Positions 1 through 5,641 of a DNA stretch of 5,641 bases are shown here, piece by piece. Origin of the DNA: Bacteroidota bacterium (GTDB lineage Bacteria > Bacteroidota > Bacteroidia > Bacteroidales > B18-G4); NCBI GenBank assembly GCA_003648575.1, contig QMPN01000202.1, forward strand, positions 1 through 5,641, in the 5' to 3' direction. The notes below the pieces were generated by a model that did no database searches, was not told the DNA's origin, and saw only the letters and a program-made list of their open reading frames with translations. Within the stretch, counting starts at the first letter, position 1. Each line of letters opens with the position of its first letter. The translations under genes and the position numbers were made by a program.

Positions 1-1770
1 ATCCTGTGCACCGGAGGAGAATTCATTATAAACCTTATCGATTTCCGTAAGAAAAACATTCAATCCATCGTGATCCCTGTGATGATTAGCCAGTCGTGTG
101 GCCTCACTCATAAAGGCCGGATGAGCAACGATCAAAAGGTCGGGGATGGAGATAGAATGCAGGTTTTGATTAGGTACTTTTCCAACAAAGGAAGCACTGA
201 AGTACGAAGTCCCATCGAAGGCAATAAACTCGCTGATGCTATCTGCCGGCAGGCGGAAAGTCATTGCAGAGCCATTGATATTAGTGTTGACCTTCCTGAT
301 ATTGAACCTGTCAGTAATATCCCAAAGGGTCAGAGCCGTTGAGGCACCACTCATATTATACTCGGCTACATTACCGGTACCGGCTGATAATGGATCCCTG
401 AAAGCCAGCTGGCCACTACCGAAATTCAGGTTCCGCCTTGCATTCAAAGCAATGTAATCCATCCATCCGATGGAGGCCGAAAAGGGCTTGCTGTAATTTA
501 CTTTAAGCAACACGTTCGCACTGCTCACAGCAAACTCTGATTCGCTTGTGGCAGTACGTGCATATTGATCTGTTGTAAAAGATACAGTCTGCACTGTAAG
601 GGTCTCTACAAGCTCGTTTCCATTGATATAATATTTAAAATTGCTCGAAGCACTTGATCTGGCTGCAACCCTGGTCTTCATTTTTACGGGAGAGCTGAGG
701 TCAATATCAGGAAAAGTGAATGTATATTCTGCGGTGGTCTGCACTTCATAAGGCGGATATTCAAACCAGTCGCGGCCGGTCCTCACAATGTTCAGATCAT
801 CTTTCTCAATAAATTTCCTGTCTGTGAATTTATTTACGATATGTGTATATGGCTGGGTAGTGGAAGAAACACTCTGTATCCTCTTTCCCTGGCCCAGGTC
901 AGCGGTGATAAAGTAGTAGGAAAAGTTTGAATATAAGTTTACCTCGTGTGTAAATTGCTGTGTCCCATCATCCCAGTCCCATACATCCGGCGACTCTCCA
1001 TAGAAAAGGATATAGTCACCCTGGTTGAAACTGCCATCGTTCTCGCCTGCAACAAATATGGCATTTTCCATCAGGTCGTCAAGCCTCGGAGCAGAACAAG
1101 GCTCCGGCAACATACCACCGCCATTACCATAAACCCGAAGGTTCCTTGGGTCAATCGATGAGGGGCTGAGCCCCATAGACGACAGATCATCATATGTGAT
1201 CAAGTGTATACCGGTAAATTGAACAGCAACCTTATACCAATTGCCGGATGCGAGCACAGAATTTTGCTTGTATACCTGAGCGGCAGCACGTTGGGGGTAG
1301 GCCTGTTCACTATACCGGAGGTGGATGCTGAAAGATACCAGTTTCTGATAGCTGCCACTTGACGGATCCTTGCGCAAAGGAACAAAGGAGACCGCAGCAA
1401 ACGCCTGTTTCCTTTCCATGGCGACAGCCGTGCTGATCTTCAGCCTGGATTCGATGTACTCATATCCCTGTATGTTCTTAAGGGCCGCTTCATCAATATT
1501 TTCCCATACCTCCTCAGTGATGGAAGCTTCTATATTGATATTGGGATTTCCAACAGAAAACCTCTCTCTGAACACAGGAAGGCTGCCTGTTTCTGAATTA
1601 TAGCTCGCCCCGGCAAAAGACAACTCATACACATACTTGTTATCAGTTATCCTCACTTTGGTGACCGGTGACCAGTCGAGGCTTCTGTGCAGAGGCCCGA
1701 TATCGCCCAATGACATTAGCGGGATAAATAAAAAAACTACCAGTAAAAGGGAATTCACTCGAGTAAGCAT
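1..1770 (-). CDS. porU: PorU, type IX secretion system C-terminal signal peptidase/sortase (N-terminal 590 residues, runs off the left edge)
   Basis: PorU is the cell-surface protease of the T9SS. It cleaves the C-terminal sorting domain from cargo after outer-membrane passage and transfers cargo to a lipopolysaccharide anchor (family knowledge). The minus-strand frame is open from the ATG at 1770-1768 to position 1 without a stop. An in-frame TAG two codons upstream (1776-1774) fixes this start. Residues 1-22 look like a Sec signal peptide (hydrophobic 8-19, ending MSLG). Residues 175-230 carry the PorU-like stretch SGNWYKVAVQFTGIHL, then DPRNLRVYGNGGGMLPE, followed by GDYILFYGE (251-259). 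The gingipain-like C25 domain begins near PDLLIVAHPAF (543-553) and the visible part ends at EFSSGAQD (583-590). P. gingivalis PorU is about 1158 residues, so roughly half is here; the catalytic His and Cys lie beyond the window and cannot be checked. It is divergent from the PorP/SprF-gldJ unit. Identity is confident; the alternative is another C25 peptidase. Confidence 0.9.
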   Translation of the reverse strand, partial: MLTRVNSLLLVVFLFIPLMSLGDIGPLHRSLDWSPVTKVRITDNKYVYELSFAGASYNSETGSLPVFRERFSVGNPNINIEASITEEVWENIDEAALKNIQGYEYIESRLKISTAVAMERKQAFAAVSFVPLRKDPSSGSYQKLVSFSIHLRYSEQAYPQRAAAQVYKQNSVLASGNWYKVAVQFTGIHLITYDDLSSMGLSPSSIDPRNLRVYGNGGGMLPEPCSAPRLDDLMENAIFVAGENDGSFNQGDYILFYGESPDVWDWDDGTQQFTHEVNLYSNFSYYFITADLGQGKRIQSVSSTTQPYTHIVNKFTDRKFIEKDDLNIVRTGRDWFEYPPYEVQTTAEYTFTFPDIDLSSPVKMKTRVAARSSASSNFKYYINGNELVETLTVQTVSFTTDQYARTATSESEFAVSSANVLLKVNYSKPFSASIGWMDYIALNARRNLNFGSGQLAFRDPLSAGTGNVAEYNMSGASTALTLWDITDRFNIRKVNTNINGSAMTFRLPADSISEFIAFDGTSYFSASFVGKVPNQNLHSISIPDLLIVAHPAFMSEATRLANHHRDHDGLNVFLTEIDKVYNEFSSGAQD

Positions 1771-1803
1771 ATGCTAAGGTTTAACCGGATTTATGCCCGT
1801 AGG

Positions 1804-1811
1804 CAAAAGGA
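1804..1811 (-). promoter_or_regulatory. Possible -7 box of a porU promoter (weak)
   Basis: On the minus strand this reads TCCTTTTG, one mismatch from the Bacteroidota sigma-A -7 consensus TAnnTTTG. It lies 33 bases before the porU ATG, which would give a leader of roughly 25-30 nt. I found no clear TTG/TTTG -33 element at the expected distance, so this is only a candidate. Confidence 0.2.
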
Positions 1812-1943
1812 TTATGTACCTGGTTTAAAAAAATACACCGGCCCATATATCCAAATTACATTTTTAAACGTTTTTGTTCAGTAAATATTGCGAAAATAAG
1901 GCTGTTCAGACAATTATTTTCCTAGATGTAAAAAAAATGTTCG

Positions 1944-1951
1944 TATTATTG
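1944..1951 (+). promoter_or_regulatory. Possible -7 box of the porP/sprF-gldJ promoter (weak)
   Basis: TATTATTG is one mismatch from the Bacteroidota -7 consensus TAnnTTTG and ends 33 bases before the chosen ATG, predicting a leader of about 25-30 nt. A second one-mismatch candidate, AAATTTTG at 1958-1965, would leave a leader of only about 12 nt. Neither has an obvious -33 TTG partner. Confidence 0.25.
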
Positions 1952-1984
1952 TAAATTAAATTTTGAGCATTGTTTTCAAAGAAC

Positions 1985-2992
1985 ATGATGACCAGATTTA
2001 CTCATATCCTTACATTACTAATCCTGCTGGGGTTCTTTTTAAAAAGCCAGGGGCAATCACAACCCGACCCCCATTTTTCCCAGTTCTATGCAAATCAGCT
2101 TTATCTGAACCCGGCTCTTGCGGGATCAAATGTTTGTCCCCGTCTGAGTATGAGTTACCGCAATCAGTGGCCTTCCCTGCCCAATAATTTCGTTTCTTAC
2201 AGTGCAGCATTCGACATGTATATTCCCAAGATCTCAGGAGGTGTAGGAATTTATTTTCTGGGAGATAATGCGGGAGATCTGATAAACACCAATATTATCA
2301 GCGCCATGTACTCATACAGGCTACAGATTGGCAATTGGACACACATTAATTTTGGGCTTGAAGCCAGCTATATACAAACCACTTTAAAGTGGAACAACCT
2401 CATTTTTGGCGATATGATCGACCCCAACCAGGGGGTTGTTAATCCAACATCTGAGGTCCCTCCCGACAATAACAGCATTGCATATCCTGATTTCGATGCC
2501 GGGATCGCCTTTTCGTATAAAGGGAATATTTATGGCGGTGTGGCCGTTCATCACCTCACGGAGCCAAATAATGCGTTTTACGATGCCAGTACAAGCAAAT
2601 TATACATGAAAGTTACCGTGCATGGGGGAGTCTTTATCGACCTCACAGGCAGCAGCATACGTGATGATAACTATGGTAGTTTTTCCATCTCCCCAAATTT
2701 TCTTTACATGCAACAGGATAACTTTCATCAATTAAATGTAGGTTTGTATGTTAATAAAAGGCCGTTTATTGTCGGAGCATGGTTCAGACATAATTTTGAA
2801 AACGTTGATGCCATCGTCCCGATGATAGGGCTGGACTGGAAAGGATTGAAGGTAGGATACAGTTATGACATCACCCTTTCCAACTTAAAAGGCACCACCG
2901 GTGGCGCACATGAAGTGTCGCTGGGATGGCAATTTAATTGTATGGATCAAAAAAGAAGACGTATTAAGGCAATAAATTGTCCCAGGTTTTAG
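1985..2992 (+). CDS. PorP/SprF-family type IX secretion system outer-membrane protein
   Basis: Members of this family are outer-membrane beta-barrels. PorP works with the PorK/PorN ring, and SprF-like paralogues attach or export partner adhesins such as SprB (family knowledge). The 335-residue product matches the family's usual 300-350. It has a Sec signal peptide (residues 1-24, hydrophobic 8-19, cleavage probably near SQGQS) and the diagnostic mature N-terminus DPHFSQFYANQLYLNPALAG (28-47), followed by YRNQWP (58-63). Alternating short hydrophobic and aromatic strands fit a barrel. The C-terminus has the typical SYDITLSNLKG and GAHEVSLGWQF strands and a basic tail, KRRRIKAINCPRF. Cysteines are at 51, 319 and 332. 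I chose ATG 1985 over TTG 1970 because it gives a compact signal peptide; an in-frame TGA at 1964-1966 bars longer starts, and ATG 1988 is equally possible. It is first in a unit with gldJ, 39 bp downstream. Whether it is the core porP or an accessory sprF-like paralogue cannot be decided here, so no symbol is given. Confidence 0.92.
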   Translation: MMTRFTHILTLLILLGFFLKSQGQSQPDPHFSQFYANQLYLNPALAGSNVCPRLSMSYRNQWPSLPNNFVSYSAAFDMYIPKISGGVGIYFLGDNAGDLINTNIISAMYSYRLQIGNWTHINFGLEASYIQTTLKWNNLIFGDMIDPNQGVVNPTSEVPPDNNSIAYPDFDAGIAFSYKGNIYGGVAVHHLTEPNNAFYDASTSKLYMKVTVHGGVFIDLTGSSIRDDNYGSFSISPNFLYMQQDNFHQLNVGLYVNKRPFIVGAWFRHNFENVDAIVPMIGLDWKGLKVGYSYDITLSNLKGTTGGAHEVSLGWQFNCMDQKRRRIKAINCPRF

Positions 2993-3031
2993 TTTATAAG
3001 TCACAAATTACACCAAAGAAAGAACAAAATC

Positions 3032-4522
3032 ATGAAGTACAGCAGATTAGCCCTGGTATTCTTAACAATGATCTTCGTCGCATCATTGTCGTCCTGCAGT
3101 TTTTTCCAAAAGAAACAGCACTCCAGGACCACCAATTGGGAATACAACAATCCTGAAAATGGCGGATTTGAAGTTTCCGAAGTGAAGGAACAATTTACCG
3201 GACCCGGCCTTATCCTTATTGAAGGAGGTACTTTTGTTATGGGCTCTACACAGGAAGACCTGATGTTCGACTGGAACAACTATCCGCGTAGGGTTACCAT
3301 TTCTTCTTTTTATATGGATGAAACGGAAGTCAGTAATCTGGACTACCTCGAATACCTTTACTGGTTAAAGCGTATTTTCGGTGCTGATTACCCGCAGGTA
3401 TTTGTCAATGCCCTTCCCGACACCCTCGTCTGGCGCGACAGGCTCTCATATAACGAGCCACTGGTAGAAACATACCTCCGCCATCCGGCATATCATCATT
3501 ATCCTGTTGTTGGTGTAACCTGGTTACAGGCCAACGACTATTGTTCCTGGAGAACAGACAGGGTTAACGAATGGATGCTTATCAATGAAGGTATCCTGGA
3601 TCTGGATCCGGATCAGAAAAATGAAAACAACTTCAACACTGAAGCATACCTGGCCGGTCAGTACGAGGGACTTGTAAACAAGCCACTGCGTAATCTGAAT
3701 CCGAACTCCACCGGCGAAAGAAATGCCAGCATTCGGGATGGTATCATCACACCCCGCTACAGGCTCCCGACAGAAGCCGAATGGGAATATGCAGCCCTGG
3801 GGCTTATTGGTAATACACTCTATGAAAGAGTTGTTGAAAGGAGAAGATATCCATGGAACGGGAATTATACCCGTACCGATGAAAAGAAATATTATGGCAG
3901 CTTCGTGGCCAACTTCAAAAGAGGCCGCGGCGACTATATGGGTGTTGCCGGCAACCTTAATGACGGTGCCGACATCCCTGCCCCGATCGGCTCATACTGG
4001 CCCAATGATTACGGCCTCTACAATATGGGTGGCAACGTGAGTGAATGGGTGCTCGATATCTACAGGCCACTTTCACTCGAAGATTTTTCCGACTACAACC
4101 CATACAGGGGGAACGTCTTTAAGAATGCCGTTCGTGATCAGGACGGGTTCCTCGTCGATAAAGACAGCCTCGGCAGGATCAGATACGAAGAAGTACCTGA
4201 TGAAGACCTTGTTGGAAGAACCAACTATCGTAAAGCCGACAACAGGAACTATGACGATGGCGACCAGATGACACATCTTTCAGAAAGTGGCGACTGGTTG
4301 GCAGAACCAACTGAATCCAACCAAACTAATGGCATGTACGAATACGGAGTTACCTCATTGATCAGTGATGAAGCCCGTGTTTACAAAGGTGGTTCATGGA
4401 AAGACAGGGCCTATTACCTCAGCCCCGGCCAGCGTAGGTTTATGAACGAAAATATGGCCACAAACTTTATTGGCTTCCGCTGTGCCATGTCACGTGTAGG
4501 CAGTCCAATGCCCGGACACTAA
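3032..4522 (+). CDS. gldJ: GldJ, gliding motility/T9SS lipoprotein with an FGE-sulfatase fold
   Basis: GldJ is an outer-membrane lipoprotein needed for gliding and T9SS function in Flavobacterium johnsoniae, where it stabilises GldK (family knowledge). The 496-residue product has a lipoprotein signal peptide with lipobox LSSC (Cys22) and serine at +2. A short linker with TTNWEYNNPENGGF (33-46) resembles the TGW-x-N...GGF stretch I recall from GldJ. The FGE-sulfatase domain starts at LILIEGGTFVMGST (60-73) and continues with DETEVSN, NDYCSW (168-173), RLPTEAEWEYA (244-254), NMGGNVSEWV (331-340), KGGSW (452-456) and GFRCAM (481-486). Relative to stand-alone FGE enzymes it has extra segments of about 70 residues (174-243) and about 110 residues (341-451); the second contains YNPYRGNVF, as in GldJ/GldK. 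The catalytic cysteines are absent, so a structural role is expected. GldK is the main alternative; the linker and the porU/murF neighbourhood favour GldJ. The leader before the ATG is A-rich without Shine-Dalgarno. It is probably cotranscribed with the upstream porP/sprF gene and ended by the terminator at 4548-4580. Confidence 0.9.
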   Translation: MKYSRLALVFLTMIFVASLSSCSFFQKKQHSRTTNWEYNNPENGGFEVSEVKEQFTGPGLILIEGGTFVMGSTQEDLMFDWNNYPRRVTISSFYMDETEVSNLDYLEYLYWLKRIFGADYPQVFVNALPDTLVWRDRLSYNEPLVETYLRHPAYHHYPVVGVTWLQANDYCSWRTDRVNEWMLINEGILDLDPDQKNENNFNTEAYLAGQYEGLVNKPLRNLNPNSTGERNASIRDGIITPRYRLPTEAEWEYAALGLIGNTLYERVVERRRYPWNGNYTRTDEKKYYGSFVANFKRGRGDYMGVAGNLNDGADIPAPIGSYWPNDYGLYNMGGNVSEWVLDIYRPLSLEDFSDYNPYRGNVFKNAVRDQDGFLVDKDSLGRIRYEEVPDEDLVGRTNYRKADNRNYDDGDQMTHLSESGDWLAEPTESNQTNGMYEYGVTSLISDEARVYKGGSWKDRAYYLSPGQRRFMNENMATNFIGFRCAMSRVGSPMPGH

Positions 4523-4547
4523 TAGTGGTACCGGATAAAATATTCAG

Positions 4548-4580
4548 CCCCATCCTTCGCATAAGGATGGGGTTTTTTTT
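4548..4580 (+). terminator. Strong intrinsic terminator after gldJ
   Basis: CCCCATCCTT (4548-4557) pairs perfectly with AAGGATGGGG (4563-4572), giving a 10-bp stem with a 5-base loop (CGCAT, 4558-4562). Eight T residues follow directly (4573-4580), and after one A come five more. The reverse strand has no T-tract after the hairpin, so it acts for the plus strand only. It lies 25 bp after the gldJ stop and 12 bp before the murF start. Confidence 0.93.
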
Positions 4581-4587
4581 ATTTTTG
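4580..4587 (+). promoter_or_regulatory. Candidate Bacteroidota -7 promoter box for murF, overlapping the terminator U-tract
   Basis: TATTTTTG is a perfect match to the Bacteroidota sigma-A -7 consensus TAnnTTTG. It ends only 5 bases before the murF ATG, so a start 4-7 bases downstream would yield a leaderless or nearly leaderless mRNA. The -33 side is weak: TTCG at 4556-4559, about 20 bp upstream, inside the terminator hairpin. The T-run makes a chance match easier, which lowers confidence. Confidence 0.4.
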
Positions 4588-4592
4588 TAGCA

Positions 4593-5641
4593 ATGAGCGT
4601 GATCAATGAACTATACCGGCATTTTAAACAGGCGACCGGAATTACCACCAACTCCCGGAATGTAGAGACAGGTTCCATCTTCTTTGCATTGAAGGGTGAA
4701 CACTTCGACGGTAACAAATATGCTTCCGAGGCACTGGAAAAAGGTGCAAGTATTGCTGTTGTAGATGATAAAGAATATGCCACAGGCCCCGGCTGCTTCC
4801 TGGTGGAAGATGCTCTGAAAACTTTGCAGGAACTGGCCACCTTTCACAGAAAAAAACTGGATATCCGTGTCATCGGGCTGACGGGAACCAATGGAAAGAC
4901 CACAAGCAAAGAATTGATCAGGCAGGTACTTTCAACAAAGTATAAGACATATGCTACAAGCGGAAACCTGAACAATCACATCGGTGTTCCCCTGACTATT
5001 CTCAGCATCGAAAATGATATTGAAATAGCAGTGGTTGAGATGGGTGCCAACCACGTGGGGGAGATCGCTCAGTTATGTCAGATAGCACAGCCTACCCACG
5101 GGCTGATCACCAATATAGGAAAGGCACACCTTGAGGGTTTTGGAAGCTATGAAGGTGTGATCAGGGCAAAATCCGAATTGTACGATTACCTTTTGAGTTC
5201 GGAGGGAAAAGCATATGTTCATTACGATGATGAATTATTGATGAAACTTGCATCACGGCTTACGAAAGAGACTTATGGTTCCAATAACAAAGCCGATGTG
5301 CATGCTTCAATAATAGCATCCTTGCCATTCCTGGAGGTCAGATGGAATACGCAGATCATCAAAACACAGCTTTACGGTGATTATAATTTTGAGAATGTTA
5401 TGGCAGCAGTATGCACAGGCATATCTTTTGGGATTGACCCCCTTGATATTTCAGCGGCGATCGCTTCATATATCCCTGTGAATAACCGAAGCCAGCTTGT
5501 GAAAAGCAGCTCCAACACCATAATCATGGATGCTTATAATGCCAATCCATCGAGCATGCTTGCCGCAATAAGACATTTCCGGACAGGAGATGCCGAAAGA
5601 AAGACATTGATACTGGGAGATATGCTGGAGCTGGGTACAAC
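4593..5641 (+). CDS. murF: MurF, UDP-N-acetylmuramoyl-tripeptide--D-alanyl-D-alanine ligase (N-terminal 349 residues, runs off the right edge)
   Basis: MurF is the cytoplasmic ATP-dependent ligase that adds D-Ala-D-Ala to UDP-MurNAc-tripeptide, completing the soluble peptidoglycan precursor. The frame opens at ATG 4593 and stays open to the window end. Visible hallmarks are the N-terminal substrate-binding stretch TTNSR...GSIFFALKGEHFDGN, the P-loop TGTNGKTTSKE (97-107), SGNLNNHIGVPLT (123-135), EMGANHVGEI (149-158), NIGKAHLEGFGS (174-185), the AKSEL segment whose Lys193 fits the carbamylated lysine of Mur ligases, and the C-domain motifs DAYNANPSSM (313-322) and LGDMLELG. The NHIGVPLT and DAYNANP motifs separate MurF from MurC, MurD and MurE. 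Full-length Bacteroidota MurF is about 430 residues, so roughly 80 are missing. No Shine-Dalgarno precedes the start. A strong terminator separates it from gldJ, so it is probably transcribed independently or by readthrough. Confidence 0.96.
   Translation, partial: MSVINELYRHFKQATGITTNSRNVETGSIFFALKGEHFDGNKYASEALEKGASIAVVDDKEYATGPGCFLVEDALKTLQELATFHRKKLDIRVIGLTGTNGKTTSKELIRQVLSTKYKTYATSGNLNNHIGVPLTILSIENDIEIAVVEMGANHVGEIAQLCQIAQPTHGLITNIGKAHLEGFGSYEGVIRAKSELYDYLLSSEGKAYVHYDDELLMKLASRLTKETYGSNNKADVHASIIASLPFLEVRWNTQIIKTQLYGDYNFENVMAAVCTGISFGIDPLDISAAIASYIPVNNRSQLVKSSSNTIIMDAYNANPSSMLAAIRHFRTGDAERKTLILGDMLELGT

Larger units (their letters stand above)
1771..1984. promoter_or_regulatory. Divergent A/T-rich intergenic promoter region between porU and the porP/sprF-gldJ unit
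   Basis: This 214-bp gap separates two divergent genes and is clearly more A/T-rich than the flanking coding sequence. It must hold the start signals for both transcription units unless one is transcribed from further away. I see no RNA gene, no convincing small ORF and no terminator in it. There is a short palindrome AAACGTTT at 1866-1873 and a repeated heptamer TGTTCAG at 1875-1881 and 1903-1909 (28 bp start to start); both are short enough to be chance. No Shine-Dalgarno sequence precedes either start codon, which is usual for Bacteroidota. Confidence 0.6.

Noticed and set aside
1200..1400. Minus-strand 66-codon open frame
   Set aside because: It overlaps porU in another frame of the same strand; the porU frame carries the recognisable motifs here (SGNWYKV, GNGGGMLPE nearby).
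70..1603. Several plus-strand open frames of 70-90 codons (at 70, 236, 946 and 1370)
   Set aside because: They lie opposite the continuous 590-codon porU frame, their products resemble no family, and they have no start context; they are shadows.
1866..1873. Palindrome AAACGTTT as an operator
   Set aside because: Symmetry stops at 8 bp and sits in A/T runs; too short to support a call without conservation data.
1875..1909. Direct repeat TGTTCAG (1875-1881, 1903-1909) as a regulator binding pair
   Set aside because: Seven bases twice in an A/T-rich region, spaced 28 bp (not a whole number of helical turns), with no third copy or palindromic structure; likely chance.
2993..3031. Terminator or promoter between the porP/sprF gene and gldJ
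   Set aside because: The 39-bp gap has no hairpin with a T-tract and no TAnnTTTG box; the two genes are better read as one transcript.
3723..4276. Open frames within gldJ (plus at 3723 and 4041, minus at 4073-4276)
   Set aside because: They overlap the central FGE domain of gldJ, whose motifs RLPTEAEWEYA and NMGGNVSEWV fix the true frame.
4544..4847. Two minus-strand frames of 78-98 codons over the terminator and murF start
   Set aside because: They run antisense through the MurF N-terminus and through the terminator hairpin; neither has recognisable protein features.

Overview
The window comes from a member of the phylum Bacteroidota. Three type IX secretion system (T9SS) or gliding families found essentially only in that phylum lie together (PorU, PorP/SprF, GldJ). 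Translation starts lack Shine-Dalgarno sequences and sit in A/T-rich leaders, and a perfect Bacteroidota-type -7 box (TAnnTTTG) is present. A GldJ homologue suggests a T9SS of the gliding-associated type rather than the reduced Porphyromonas type. I cannot place it below phylum with confidence.

Layout: positions 1-1770 (minus) hold the first 590 codons of porU, the C25-family sortase that removes C-terminal signals from T9SS cargo; the catalytic part lies outside the window. A 214-bp A/T-rich divergent region (1771-1984) should carry promoters for both directions. On the plus strand follow a PorP/SprF-family outer-membrane protein gene (1985-2992) and, after 39 bp, gldJ (3032-4522), a lipoprotein with a catalytically dead formylglycine-generating-enzyme fold. 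A strong intrinsic terminator (4548-4580) closes this unit. Only 12 bp separate it from the murF start at 4593, and a perfect -7 promoter box overlaps the terminator U-tract, so murF may have its own, nearly leaderless transcript. murF (peptidoglycan precursor ligase) runs off the right edge after 349 codons.

How the genes fit together: GldJ is a periplasmic outer-membrane lipoprotein that works with GldK/GldN in the T9SS and gliding ring. PorP/SprF proteins are outer-membrane barrels that associate with the secretion ring or with specific surface adhesins. PorU processes cargo after it crosses the outer membrane. So the first three genes act in one export and surface-attachment pathway, and murF is a housekeeping neighbour, a linkage I recall from other Bacteroidota. 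I see no mobile element, tRNA, rRNA or CRISPR array. I found no clearly undescribed system; the points most worth a second look are the PorP/SprF gene between porU and gldJ, the terminator-promoter overlap before murF, and the missing active-site cysteines in GldJ.
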